NCBI GenBank assembly: GCA_963729195.1
Contig: CAVSNF010000024.1
Span: forward strand, 372,001-436,000
Length of the DNA: 64,000 nucleotides
Direction: 5' to 3'
Source of the DNA: CAVPTL01 sp963729195
GTDB taxonomy: Bacteria; Actinomycetota; Thermoleophilia; Gaiellales; JAICJC01
The first letter of the stretch is position 1. The number at the start of each line of letters is the position of its first letter. The position numbers and the translations under genes were made by a program. The notes beneath the pieces are model-generated. The model saw only the letters and a list, made by a program, of their open reading frames with translations, did no database searches and was not told the DNA's origin. Shown one piece after another: positions 27,447 to 37,117 of this stretch.

Positions 27447-30400
27447 TCAGGCGATGACGGCGTCGCCCAGCAGGGCGCGTGCCTCGGCCATGAAGTCGCC
27501 GTCCGCCCGCACCCGGTAGTCGGAGCCGAAGCGGAGCACCTTGGCACCCTCGGTGGTGTCGATGCGAAGCTCCACCGGCGCCTCTCCCGGATACTCCCCG
27601 ATCAGGTTCTTGAGCTCATCCAGGATTGTCGCCGGCGCCTCGCGGGCATCCACCCGCAGCTTGACCACGCCGGCGTCAGCGACGGCCTCGAACGGCGTTG
27701 CCTCGATTGCCATCAGCTTCACCTCGGTCTCGGACTTGCGCTCGACCCGGCCCTTGATCAGAACGATGCTGTCGGGCTTGAGCACGTCGCGGGCGGTCTC
27801 CCAGCTCTTGGCGAAGACGATCACCTCGATGGCGTCGGTGGCGTCGTCGAGTTGGACGAACGCCATCGTGTCGCCCTTTTTGGTGACCAGCTGCCGCACC
27901 CCGGCGACGATCCCGCCGACGGTCACGACCTGCCCGTCACGAAGATTCGGGAACTCCCGCAGCGGCGCGTCCACCTGGCGCGCGAGCTGCGACCGCAGCG
28001 GCGTCAGCGGATGGCTGGAGACGTACAGCCCCAGCACCTCCTTCTCCCGTCGCAGCAGATCATCACGATCCCACTCCAGTGTGGACACCTGCGGATGGAC
28101 GCGGGTGACCGTGGCGGATCCGCCGGCGGCGTCGTCGCCCATCATGTCGAAGATCGATCCCTGGCCGCGGCGAGCGTCCTCCTGGATCTTCTGGCCGGCC
28201 GTGAGCGCCTGCTCCAGTGCCTCGGCGTTGCCCCGTCGAGTTGCCTCGGTGCAGTCGAACGCTCCCGCCGCAATCAGGCTCTCCAACATGCGCTTGTTCA
28301 GCACGGTCGCGTCGACCCGTTCGCAGAAGTCCCAGATCGATTCGAAGGGGCGCTCGGAGCGGGCCTCCACGATCATCCGCACCGCCCCCTCGCCGACGTT
28401 CTTGACAGCCGTCAGCCCGAACCGGATCTTGCCGTCCACCACTGCGAAGTCGGACTGGCTCTCGTTCACATCAGGCGGCAGCACCTCGATACCCATGTCG
28501 GCGCACTCACCGACGTAGAACGGCACCCGGTCCTTGGTCGACATCACCGAGGAGATCAGAGCCGCCATGTACTCGGCCGGATGGTTGGCCCGCAGATACG
28601 CGGTCTGATAGGAGATCAGCGCATAGCAGGCCGCATGCGACTTGTTGAACGAGTAGTCGGCGCTGCGCTCGTTGTCCTCCCACAGCTGTTGGGCCAGCGC
28701 TGCGCCGACGCCGTTGGCGGCACAGCCCTTGAGGAACTTGTCCTTGAGCGAGGCCATCAGCGATGCGATCTTCTTGCCGACCGCCTTGCGCAGATCGTCG
28801 GCCTCGGCGGGTGTGAACCCGGCCAGTTCCCGGGCGATCAGCATCAGCTGCTCCTGATAGATCGTGATCCCCGCCGATTCCGACAGGATCGGCTCCAGCC
28901 GTGGATCGGGGTAGGAGAACTGCTCTCGGCCGTTGAGGCGCGCCGCGTAGCGCGGGATGTTCTGCATCGGACCCGGCCGATACAGCGCCACCAGGGCGAT
29001 CAGATCCTCGAAGCGGGTGGGTCTCACCTGGCGCAGCGCGTCTCGCATGCCACTGGACTCGAACTGGAACACGCCGGTGGCGTCGCCGCGGGCCATCATC
29101 TCGTACGTCTTGGTGTCATCCAGCGGCAGCCCGTGAACGTCCACGGTCACCCCGCTGGACTCCTCGATCAGCTCCACGGCGCGGTCGATCACGTCCAAGT
29201 TGCGCAGGCCCAGGAAGTCCATCTTGAGCAGCCCCAGCGCTTCCACGTCGTTCATCGAGAACTGGGTGACCACCTCGGAGTCGGTGCCCTTCTGCTGCAG
29301 CGGCAGGTACTCGGTCAGAGGCCGGTCGCCGATCACCACCGCGGCGGCGTGGATCGAGTCGTTGCGCACGACCCCTTCCAGAGGCATGGCCATGTCCACC
29401 ACCTTGCGGGTGGTCTCGTCGATGTCGTAGCTCTTGCGCAGCTCGGCCCCGTTCTTCATGCACATGTCAAACGAGATCTTGGGGCCGTCGGGGACGAACT
29501 TGGCGATCCGGTCGACCACGCCGTACGGCAATCCCATCACCCGGCCGGCGTCCTTGATGGCCGCCTTGGGCTGCATCTTGCCGAAGGTGATGATCTGAGC
29601 GACGTTGCGGCGACCGTACTTCTCGGCCACGTAGTTGATCACGCGCTCGCGCCCCGCCACCGCGAAGTCGACGTCGACGTCGGGCATCGACTTGCGGCCG
29701 GGATTCAGGAACCGCTCGAACAGCAGCGAGTAGCGCATCGGATCGAGGTCGGTGATGCGCAGGCAATAGGCCACCAGCGATCCCGCAGCCGATCCACGAC
29801 CGGGTCCGACGGAGATACCCTCGGCGCGGGCGAACCGGATGAAGTCCCACACGATCAGGAAGTAGTCGGGGAAGCCCATCTCCTCAATCGTCTTGAGCTC
29901 GAACTCCAGCCGCTGGCGCAGCTCGGGAGTCTCGCTGCCGTACCGCTCGCGCAGCCCGTCTTCGGCCAGCTTGCGCAGGTACGCGATTGCCGTCTCACCG
30001 CCGGGCAGATCGAAATGCGGCAGATGGGTTGCCTCGAAGTCCAAGGTGGCGGTGCAGCGGTCGGCGATCTCGACCGTGGCACGCAGCATCTCCTCGCCAA
30101 ACCGCGGGGCGAACAGGTCGTACATCTCCTGCGGCGATCGCAGGTAGAAGCCGTGGTTGGAGAACTTGAAGCGGTTGGGGTTGTCGAGCGTGTCGCCGGT
30201 TTGGATGCACAGCATGGCTTCGTGCGGAATCGCGTCGGCGGCCGTCAGGTAGTGGACGTCGCCGGTACCCACCAGCGGCAGGCCCGCATCCCCGGCCATC
30301 GCCACCAGCTGCGGAGTGATCTGGGTCTGAATATCGATGCCGCCGTCCTGGATCTCGACGTAGACATCATCGCGGCCGAAGATCTGCACCAGCGTGTCGA

Positions 30401-30875
30401 GCTCCTGCCGGGCGCGGGCCTCGTCGCCGTCCACCAGCGCCTTGGAGACCCGGCCCGAGAGGCAGCCTGACAGCGCGATGATGCCGTCGGCGTGCGCAGC
30501 CAGCTGCTCGAGGTCGACCCGCGGCTTGTACCAGTACCCATCCAGGAATCCGGACGACACCAGCCGCACCAGGTTGTGATACCCCTCGCGCGTCTCGGCC
30601 AGCAGCGTCAGGTGGCCGCGGCGCTCGCGCTGGGGCCGTGCAGTGTGGTCGTCGACCACATAGATCTCGCAGCCCAGAATCGGCTTGATGCCAGCCTTGG
30701 CACCGGCCTTGCAGAACTCCACCGAGCCCGCCATCGAGCCGTGGTCGGTGAGACCGATGGCCGGCATCCCGAACTCTGCAGCGCGGTTGACGAGCGGGCC
30801 GATCCGACACGCCCCATCGAGGATCGAGTACTCGCTGTGGACGTGGAGGTGGGCATAGCGCGGTTGGTTCGGCAC
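27447..30875 (-). CDS. dnaE: DNA polymerase III alpha subunit (replicative)
   Basis: 1142 residues, unbroken. PHP domain at the N-terminus (HLHVHSEYSILDG, GLTDHGSMAG), palm with the catalytic acidic triad MPDVDVDF, FNKSHAACYALISYQTAYL, a helix-hairpin-helix region and a C-terminal OB fold (QVVTVGGIVAGVRQLVTKKGDTMAFV). It is longer and closer to the main replicase than the second copy at 59719 and has no LexA-type box upstream. ATG 30875 is preceded by a strong hairpin. Confidence 0.97.
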   Translation of the reverse strand: MPNQPRYAHLHVHSEYSILDGACRIGPLVNRAAEFGMPAIGLTDHGSMAGSVEFCKAGAKAGIKPILGCEIYVVDDHTARPQRERRGHLTLLAETREGYHNLVRLVSSGFLDGYWYKPRVDLEQLAAHADGIIALSGCLSGRVSKALVDGDEARARQELDTLVQIFGRDDVYVEIQDGGIDIQTQITPQLVAMAGDAGLPLVGTGDVHYLTAADAIPHEAMLCIQTGDTLDNPNRFKFSNHGFYLRSPQEMYDLFAPRFGEEMLRATVEIADRCTATLDFEATHLPHFDLPGGETAIAYLRKLAEDGLRERYGSETPELRQRLEFELKTIEEMGFPDYFLIVWDFIRFARAEGISVGPGRGSAAGSLVAYCLRITDLDPMRYSLLFERFLNPGRKSMPDVDVDFAVAGRERVINYVAEKYGRRNVAQIITFGKMQPKAAIKDAGRVMGLPYGVVDRIAKFVPDGPKISFDMCMKNGAELRKSYDIDETTRKVVDMAMPLEGVVRNDSIHAAAVVIGDRPLTEYLPLQQKGTDSEVVTQFSMNDVEALGLLKMDFLGLRNLDVIDRAVELIEESSGVTVDVHGLPLDDTKTYEMMARGDATGVFQFESSGMRDALRQVRPTRFEDLIALVALYRPGPMQNIPRYAARLNGREQFSYPDPRLEPILSESAGITIYQEQLMLIARELAGFTPAEADDLRKAVGKKIASLMASLKDKFLKGCAANGVGAALAQQLWEDNERSADYSFNKSHAACYALISYQTAYLRANHPAEYMAALISSVMSTKDRVPFYVGECADMGIEVLPPDVNESQSDFAVVDGKIRFGLTAVKNVGEGAVRMIVEARSERPFESIWDFCERVDATVLNKRMLESLIAAGAFDCTEATRRGNAEALEQALTAGQKIQEDARRGQGSIFDMMGDDAAGGSATVTRVHPQVSTLEWDRDDLLRREKEVLGLYVSSHPLTPLRSQLARQVDAPLREFPNLRDGQVVTVGGIVAGVRQLVTKKGDTMAFVQLDDATDAIEVIVFAKSWETARDVLKPDSIVLIKGRVERKSETEVKLMAIEATPFEAVADAGVVKLRVDAREAPATILDELKNLIGEYPGEAPVELRIDTTEGAKVLRFGSDYRVRADGDFMAEARALLGDAVIA

Positions 30876-30891
30876 GGGTTTTTGAGTCTAC

Positions 30892-30922
30892 CGAGCGGGG
30901 GCGACGGAGCCGCCCCCGCTCG
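30892..30922 (-). terminator. Strong hairpin between hypothetical gene and dnaE
   Basis: Perfect 12-base-pair stem (arm CGAGCGGGGGCG) with a 7-base loop, between the stop of the small minus-strand gene (30928) and the dnaE start. No T-run follows on the minus strand, so termination would need another factor, or the hairpin may be part of the dnaE leader. Confidence 0.55.
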
Positions 30923-30927
30923 ACAAG

Positions 30928-31170
30928 TTACTGACCCGCCATACGATGGCGGAGAACCAGCCCGGCCGAGGTGATGACGGCGGCCGTCGTGAACGCCGCT
31001 GCCCCTCCAATCACGGCCGTGCGCCGACGCTTGCGGCGGCGCTCCTGAGAGCTTCGCAGCGTGCGATCGACGATCCCCTGGGCCTTGCGACTGATGCCCA
31101 CGTTCCGCAGTGTGCGCACCGTCGCGACCGAGGTCGCATACCCGATTGCTGCTTTCCGTGAATTGAACAT
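30928..31170 (-). CDS. Small basic protein with C-terminal membrane segment
   Basis: 80 residues from ATG 31170; an in-frame extension to 31230 is possible. A basic N-terminal half ends in SQERRRKRRRT, followed by a hydrophobic stretch (VIGGAAAFTTAAVITSAGLV, about residues 53-72) and a short basic tail. Looks like a single-pass inner-membrane protein. I do not recognise the family. It precedes dnaE on the same strand and is divergent from the next small gene. Confidence 0.55.
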   Translation of the reverse strand: MFNSRKAAIGYATSVATVRTLRNVGISRKAQGIVDRTLRSSQERRRKRRRTAVIGGAAAFTTAAVITSAGLVLRHRMAGQ

Positions 31171-31281
31171 GCGGCCTACTGTAGCCGAGGCTGCGGGCGA
31201 CGGCAGGTTACCGCTTTCCGAGTCCGCCAATACCTCATGTCGGTGATCGGAAGAAGGCCCCCGGAAGGCGACATCCCTCCC

Positions 31282-31434
31282 ATGGACGCGAACCCCGACA
31301 CCACATCAGAGATCGAAATCGACGACCGCTTCATCGGTGACTGGATCGAGTACGGGATGGCTGAGATCAACTCGTACCTGGCCAAGCATCTGCGATTCGC
31401 ACGCTGGTGCGAAGAGCACCCATCCGCGGAGTAG
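31282..31434 (+). CDS. Small acidic hypothetical protein
   Basis: 50 residues, MDANPDTTSEIEIDDRFIG onward, with a compact aromatic/charged core (DWIEYGMAEINSYLAKHLRFARWCEEHP) that looks like a folded helical protein rather than chance reading. ATG 31282 is chosen for the protein-like start; ATG 31237 in frame gives 65 residues. No clear ribosome site. Convergent with ispG, six bases apart. Function unknown. Confidence 0.5.
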   Translation: MDANPDTTSEIEIDDRFIGDWIEYGMAEINSYLAKHLRFARWCEEHPSAE

Positions 31435-31440
31435 TTGCGG

Positions 31441-32550
31441 TTAGGTGCTGACGACCGGGAGCGTCAGCTTCCGGGTCTTTCGCTGCGGCCGCACCATGCC
31501 GCCGGCGATCCAGGCGTCGACCTCGCCGAACAGCTCTTCCACCAGCACCGCCTGGGGCACCTTCCGCAGCACCTCGCCGTGGGCGTAGATGAAGCCGGCA
31601 TCCCGCCCGCCCGCGATCCCGAAGTCGGCGTCACCGGCCTCGCCCGGGCCGTTCACGGCGCAGCCCATGACGGCCACCTCGAACACCTCGTCGTAGCCTT
31701 CCAGGCGGCGCTCGACCCGCTCTGCCAGGTCGAGCACATCCACGTTTGTGCGCCCGCACGACGGGCAGGCGATCATCACCGGCCCCTTGTGCCGCAGACC
31801 GAGTACCCGCAGCATCTCCCAGGCCACCTTGACCTCCTCCACCGGGTCGGCGGTGAGGGATACCCGGATGGTGTCGCCGATGCCCATGGCCAGCAGGCTG
31901 CCGATCCCGATCGAGCTCTTGACGGTGCCGGTGAATACCGGGCCGGCCTCGGTCACACCCAGGTGCAGCGGGTACGGCACCTTGTCGGCCAGCCGCTTGT
32001 AGGCGTCGATCATGACCGGCACCGACGAACTCTTGACCGAGATCTTGAAGTCGTGGTAGCCGAGCCGCTCCAGTAGCCGCACCTCTTCCAGCGCCGCCTC
32101 GACCAGCGCCCCCGCGGGGTCGTTGGTCGCGAACTGGCGGAGATGGTCGGGAAGCGAGCCGGAGTTCGCGCCGATCCGCATGGGGATGCCTGCCGCGCGG
32201 GCGGCGACCACCACCTGCTCGACCTTGTCGTCACCGCCGATGTTGCCGGGGTTGATGCGCACGGCGGCCACCCCTGCCGCAATCGCGCGCAGCGCCAGTG
32301 AGGCGTTGAAGTGGATATCTGCGATCACCGGCAGCGGCGACCCCGCCACGATCGCCGGCAGCGCGTCGGCGTCCGTGCGGCCGGGTACCGCCACCCGAGC
32401 AATGTCGCAGCCGGCCTCCGCCAGGCGCGTGATCTGGGCGACGGTCGCGGCGACGTCGCTGGTGTCGGTCAGCGTCATCGACTGCACCGCCACCGGCGCG
32501 CCTGCGCCGATCAGCACTCCACCAACGGAGATTTGGCGTTCGGAAGCCAT
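31441..32550 (-). CDS. ispG: 4-hydroxy-3-methylbut-2-enyl diphosphate synthase
   Basis: Penultimate step of the MEP isoprenoid pathway, a 4Fe-4S enzyme. 369 residues: VQSMTLTDT at the N-terminus, RINPGNIGGDDKV, and the cluster ligands in ACPSCGRTNVD plus MGCAVNGPGEAGDADFG. Unbroken. It follows rseP and dxr on the same strand, a common dxr-rseP-ispG order, but here about 250 bases with an inverted-repeat element separate it from rseP. Confidence 0.96.
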   Translation of the reverse strand: MASERQISVGGVLIGAGAPVAVQSMTLTDTSDVAATVAQITRLAEAGCDIARVAVPGRTDADALPAIVAGSPLPVIADIHFNASLALRAIAAGVAAVRINPGNIGGDDKVEQVVVAARAAGIPMRIGANSGSLPDHLRQFATNDPAGALVEAALEEVRLLERLGYHDFKISVKSSSVPVMIDAYKRLADKVPYPLHLGVTEAGPVFTGTVKSSIGIGSLLAMGIGDTIRVSLTADPVEEVKVAWEMLRVLGLRHKGPVMIACPSCGRTNVDVLDLAERVERRLEGYDEVFEVAVMGCAVNGPGEAGDADFGIAGGRDAGFIYAHGEVLRKVPQAVLVEELFGEVDAWIAGGMVRPQRKTRKLTLPVVST

Positions 32551-32597
32551 CTCGCGGAGGATACCGTTTGCGGCATCACATCCCCGGGGTCAACCGT

Positions 32598-32803
32598 CTA
32601 GGTGGTTGAGCGATATCTCCGTGATGTCCTGGGCGTGCGAGAACCGAGACTCGCAAGGACGCAGGGAGCGCCAATACTCTGAGTATTGGCGCGACTGAGG
32701 ACACAGCGAGACGACGGTTCGCAGCCGCAGCCACGACCAGCCCCGACCTCCACTCACCGATCGCAGCGTCCAGGCTCGCGAGAGATATCGCTCAACCACC
32801 TAG
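32598..32803. mobile_element. MITE-like inverted-repeat element
   Basis: Non-coding element of 206 bases between rseP and ispG. Its ends are perfect 22-base inverted repeats (32598-32619 and 32782-32803; outer 20 bases CTAGGTGGTTGAGCGATATC). The centre is a perfect 25-base palindrome (32668-32692, arm GCGCCAATACTC). The intervening halves also resemble each other in inverted orientation, so the whole can fold as one long hairpin. The outermost CTAG on each side could be a target duplication, as for some IS5-type elements; the repeat would then be 18 bases. The rseP stop codon TAG lies in the right end. No transposase inside. Confidence 0.7.
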
Positions 32804-34057
32804 CGCGGTTGGGTATTGATGAGCCCGCCGAGATCGTTCTGAAGCCCGATCGCAAACGCCACCAGCATCAACGCGATCCCCACCGCTGAGATCCTCCCGA
32901 AGGTGGCCTGCGAGACCGCCCGCCCGCGCACCTTCTCGAGCGCGATCATGAGCACGTGGCCGCCGTCCAGCGGCAGGAACGGCAGCAGGTTGAAGATCGC
33001 CAGTGACAGCGAGATGAACGCCAGGATGCTGAGATAGCTGGAGATGCCGTAGTCGACCGCATCGGCCGAGTAGCGCGTGATTCCCACCACACTATGCAGC
33101 TGCGCCCGCCCCTGGGGGGTGACGACGTTACCCAGCGCGCCGATCGTGCCTGTGGTCAGCGCCCACATCTGCGAGGTCGCCATCTGCGGCGCCGACAGCA
33201 CCGAGTGCGACACCGGCGCCACGCCGAACGAGAATCCGAGCCGGTAGACGCCGTCGATCTTCTTGGTGTGGGTGGGCGGAAGCGCGATCACGTGGCCGTT
33301 TCGGTCAACCGTGATCCGCACGACGCCCCCGTTACTGGCGACAATCACGTTGTGGGCCTGGTCGGGCGTGAGGTGCCGCCCGTTGACCGTCACGATCTTG
33401 TCGCCGGGCTTCAGTCCGGCGGACGCCGCGGGGCTCGGTGAGACCACCGTCGCCACCGTCTTGGTGGCCTCCGGCACGCCGGTGATGAACAGCCCCACCA
33501 AAATCACGAAGCACGCCAGCACGTTCATGGCCGGCCCGGCCAGGATCACGATCAGCCGGTTGGTGCGACTCGAGCGCCAGTACGAGCGCGGATCGAGGGC
33601 CTCCTCCACCCGCGCGATGTTCTTGAGTCACCTTGCGCCGGTCGGTCGCAGTCAGGGAGTGGTCGCAGACGGCCACCGCGGCCCGCACACGCTCCAGCGC
33701 CACAGCGGCGGCGTCGTGCTGGTTTCGGTTGATGCACAGGCGAAACTCGTCGACGGCGTTGGACAGCTCCAACCCCTCGGCCGGGTCGAGCTGATCGGGA
33801 CGCTCCAGCAGGTCGTCGATCGCATACAGATCGTCGGCCTCGGGCCTCAGCATTCCCGGGATCTTGACGTAGCCGCCGAGCGGGATCGCTCCGATCCGGT
33901 ACTCGGTGTCGCCGTACTGCTTGCCGGCGATGATCGGCGGGAAGCCGATGGTGAAGTTGAGCGCGCGCATGCCGACCGCCTTGGCTGCGGCGAAATGGCC
34001 CAGCTCGTGGATGAAGATCAGCACCAGCAGGCCGAGAATTGCGATCGCGTAGCTCAT
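32800..34057 (-). CDS. rseP: Site-2 intramembrane zinc protease, RseP family
   Basis: M50 membrane protease. N-terminal TM with the zinc motif FIHELGHFAAAKAVG, IPLGGYVKIPG, a PDZ domain (SPAASAGLKPGDKIVTVNGRHL) and the C-terminal third ligand motif LPLDGGHVLMIALEKVRG. A predicted soluble insert with many acidic residues (RPEADDLYAIDDLLERPDQL) separates the first part from the PDZ side. The frame changes near 33625; removing one base gives KVTKNIARVEEALDPRSYW. The start overlaps the dxr stop as ATGA. The stop lies in the inverted-repeat element. Confidence 0.9.
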
Positions 34058-35200
34058 GCGGCCACCGCCACCAGTTCAGTCGCGATCACGCGGGCGCGGG
34101 CATCGGCCTCGAGCACCTGCTCGAGTGAGACCAGCGGCGCCACGTCAGTGCGCTCCAAAGTCTGTTCCACCACACCGGCTATATCGGCAAAGCCGACCCC
34201 GCCCGCGAGGAACGCCGCCACGGCCACCTCGTTGGCCGCGTTCAGCGTGCACGGTGCGGTGCCGCCGGCCTGGCCTGCGTCTCGTGCCAGCTGCAGGCAT
34301 CGGAACACGTGCACGGCAGGCGGCTCGAACTCAAGCGTGAAGGCCGATTCCAGGTCGAGCCGCGGCGCCGGGGTGGCGGCCCGCTGCGGGTAGGTCAGCG
34401 CCCACGAGATCGGTACCCGCATGTCCGGCAAACCCAGATGCGCGATCAGGGCGCCGTCGCGGAAGCGAACCATCCCGTGCACGATCGATTGGGGGTGGAC
34501 GACCACTTCGATGGCGTCGTAGTCGATCCCGAACAGGTGGTGGGCCTCAATCAGCTCCAGCCCCTTGTTCATGAGGGTGGCCGAGTCGACGGTGATCTTG
34601 GCGCCCATGTTCCAGGTCGGGTGGTTGAGCGCCTGCTCCCGGGTGACAGCTCGCCAGCTGCTCCCGCGAATAGCCGCGGAAGGGGCCCCCCGAGGCGGTG
34701 ATCACCACTCCCGAGACCGAGCCGTCGGCTGCCCCCTCGAGACATTGGGCAAGTGCGGAATGCTCGCTGTCGACCGGCAGCAGGCGACGCTGGGCGCGGT
34801 CACGCGCCTCCAGCACCAGCGCTCCGCCGGCGACCAGGCTCTCCTTGTTGGCCAGGGCGACGTCGGCGCCGGTTTCGAACGCCGCCAGCGTGGCCGCCAG
34901 TCCCGCCGACCCCACGACGCCGTTCAGGACGATGTCGGCGCCGCATTCGCGCACCAGCTGCGCGGCGGCACCGGGGCCCTCCAGGACGCTGCCCCCAAAC
35001 CGTGCTCTGGCCGCAGCTGCGGCGGCCGGGTCGGTCAGGGCGATCGTCGGCACTCCGTGGGCCTCGGCGGCGGCAACCAGCTGATCAGCACTGGTGGCAG
35101 CGGCCAGCCCGCAGACCGTCAGGTCGGGGTTTTCGGCCACGATCTCGAGCGCCTGCAGGCCGATCGATCCGGTGGCTCCGAGAATGGCGACAGATCTCAT
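34054..35200 (-). CDS. dxr: 1-deoxy-D-xylulose 5-phosphate reductoisomerase
   Basis: Second step of the MEP pathway. NADPH motif SVAILGATGSIGLQALEIV, LANKESLVAGG, ITASGGPFRG, PTWNMGAKITVDSATLMNKGLELIEAHHLF and HPQSIVHGMV are all present. The frame changes near 34651 (an extra A on the coding strand): the repaired text reads SREQLAAVTREQALNHPTWNMG. ATG 35200 begins the homologous region; the frame runs on upstream only as low-complexity text. Coupled to rseP by ATGA. Confidence 0.94.
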
Positions 35201-35237
35201 TCTGCGATCAGTGTAACCAGCGCAGGTTGGGATCCGA

Positions 35238-35537
35238 TCAGCGGGCGATGGCTGCCAGCGACCGCGGCAGCTCGGCTTCGCCGGCGATCTCGCCCGCCCA
35301 CAGGATGTGTCCCGAGACGGCGTCGACCACGAATCCACGGTGGTCACAGCCGACCGCTGCGTAGCGCGGCGGCCGGTGATCGTCGAACTCCCATCCGAAC
35401 CACTCAGACCGTTTCACCCCTGCCAGTTCGGGGTGTCGCTCGCACACCGACGCCACCGCTCGGCCGAGCAGGTCACGATCGGAGCTGAACGCCTCCAGCC
35501 GGCCGCGCAGCCCCAGCCTGTTGCGCCGCCGGATCAC
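35238..35537 (-). CDS. Hypothetical protein coupled to cdsA
   Basis: 99 residues from GTG 35537, which overlaps the cdsA stop as GTGA, so translation is probably coupled. Features: basic start VIRRRNRLGLRGRL, a middle section with VKRSEWFGWEFDDHRPPRYA and a small-domain-like end (DHRGFVVDAVSGHILWAGEI). No family recognised; no signal or membrane segment. Sits between cdsA and dxr. Confidence 0.6.
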   Translation of the reverse strand: MIRRRNRLGLRGRLEAFSSDRDLLGRAVASVCERHPELAGVKRSEWFGWEFDDHRPPRYAAVGCDHRGFVVDAVSGHILWAGEIAGEAELPRSLAAIAR

Positions 35538-36350
35538 GCCCGTCCGATCGCCAGAGCAACGAAATACGCCGCCGCACCGGCAAACAGCAGCGCGTCGATG
35601 CGATCCAGCACGCCGCCGTGGCCGCCCAGAATCCGGCCGGTGTCCTTGACGCCCATGTCGCGCTTCAGGTACGACTCGAACAGGTCGCCGATCGGCCCTG
35701 CCAGCGTGATCGCAAGCGCCAACTCGGTGGCGTGGATCGGCGACAGCGGCTGTGAGGAGGGCTGGTGATACACCGTGAAGAAGACTGCCAGAAAGCCGCA
35801 CACCAAGCCGGCAACGAGTCCTTCGACGGTCTTGTTGGGTGAGATCTGGCCGGCCAGCCGGCGATGTCCGAACATCCGCCCGAACAGGTATGCAGCAGTA
35901 TCCGACAGCCACACCCCCAGAAACACCGCCAGCAGCAGCACGCGGCCCCACTCCCCAGGCCCGGGGATGTCTCGGATGGCCACCAGCAGCCCCAGGCCGA
36001 GGCCCACCCAGATCACGCCCAAAAGCGTCACCGCCAGCTGCACCACCGCGTGCTGGCGAACGTCGCCAACGGCCGAGAGCCAAAACGCCAGCAAAAGCGC
36101 CCCGAAGATGCGGGGCGGTCGCCCACGCCAAGCCACCCTGGTGGATCGCGATCGGTATCAGGATCACTCCCAGCATGCCCGCCGGAATCAGCGGCCGGAA
36201 CTCCCGCGTCATCACATACAGCTCGTGCACGGCCACGACCGCGGTCACGACCGCAGCGGCGGTCATCACCCAGCCGCCGACGTACACCGCGTACACCGCG
36301 AAGATCAGCAGCGGGATCGCAATCACCACGCGCGAGATCAGTGCGTTCAC
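35534..36350 (-). CDS. cdsA: Phosphatidate cytidylyltransferase
   Basis: Makes CDP-diacylglycerol from phosphatidate and CTP. Polytopic; the C-terminal signature is complete as WLSDTAAYLFGRMFGHRRL, ISPNKTVEG and AGPIGDLFESYLKRDMGVKDTG. The frame changes at a four-base C run, 36100-36103 plus strand; removing one base joins TAPHLRA to LLLAFWLSAVGD. GTG start overlaps the uppS stop as GTGA, and its stop overlaps the small gene downstream. Confidence 0.92.
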
Positions 36351-37117
36351 CGACGCCCGAATCTGCGCCTGCGCCCGGCGTAGGCCTCGAGTGCCTCGCG
36401 CAGATCCCCGTCGTCGAAATCCGGCCACAGGGTGGGAGTGAAGTGAAACTCGGCATACGCGGCCTGCCACAGCAGGAAGTTCGACACGCGCAGCTCTCCT
36501 GAGGTGCGGATCACCAGGTCGGGATCGGGCATATCGGGAGCGTACAGACGGGCTGCGACGGCCCCCTCGTCAATCGCCTCGGGATCGACTCCGTCGGCGA
36601 CCAATTGTCGTGCGGCCGCCACGATCTCGTCGCGTGCGCCGTAGTCGAACGCGACCCACAGGTCCAGGCGAGTGTTCTCGGCGGTGCGCTGCTCCATGTC
36701 GTGCATCAGGTCGCGCAGGCTGTCGGGGCAGCGGTCGCGCCGCCCGATGAAATGCATGCGCACACCCTGGCGATGCAGATCGGGGAACTGTTCGCGGATG
36801 GTCTCCTCGAACAGTGCCATCAGGTCGGCCACCTCGTCGTCTGGGCGGCCCCAGTTCTCCGTCGAAAACGCATACACCGCCAGGCTGCGAACACCCAGGT
36901 CGGGAGCCGCCTCGACGGTGCGACGCAGCGCTTTGGTGCCCGCTCGGTGCCCGGCCAGGAGCGGCAGGCCGCGTGACTTCGCCCAGCGTCCGTTGCCGTC
37001 CATGATCACGGCCACGTTCTCGGCGTGGTCGGCGATCGGCCGCTCGGGCGTCTCTGACCGCGTCAGCCTCAGCGCGCGCAGCAGCCGCCGCTGCTTCCGC
37101 AGAAGCGCCGCGGTCAC
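36347..37117 (-). CDS. uppS: Undecaprenyl (polyprenyl) diphosphate synthase
   Basis: cis-Prenyltransferase that builds the lipid carrier for peptidoglycan and surface glycans. IMDGNGRWAKSRGLPLLAGHRAG carries the catalytic Asp; YAFSTENWGRP and LVIRTSGELRVSNFLLWQAAYAE follow. 256 residues, unbroken. GTG 37117 overlaps the frr stop. The first 30 residues are a basic leader before the conserved core. Confidence 0.95.
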   Translation of the reverse strand: MTAALLRKQRRLLRALRLTRSETPERPIADHAENVAVIMDGNGRWAKSRGLPLLAGHRAGTKALRRTVEAAPDLGVRSLAVYAFSTENWGRPDDEVADLMALFEETIREQFPDLHRQGVRMHFIGRRDRCPDSLRDLMHDMEQRTAENTRLDLWVAFDYGARDEIVAAARQLVADGVDPEAIDEGAVAARLYAPDMPDPDLVIRTSGELRVSNFLLWQAAYAEFHFTPTLWPDFDDGDLREALEAYAGRRRRFGRR

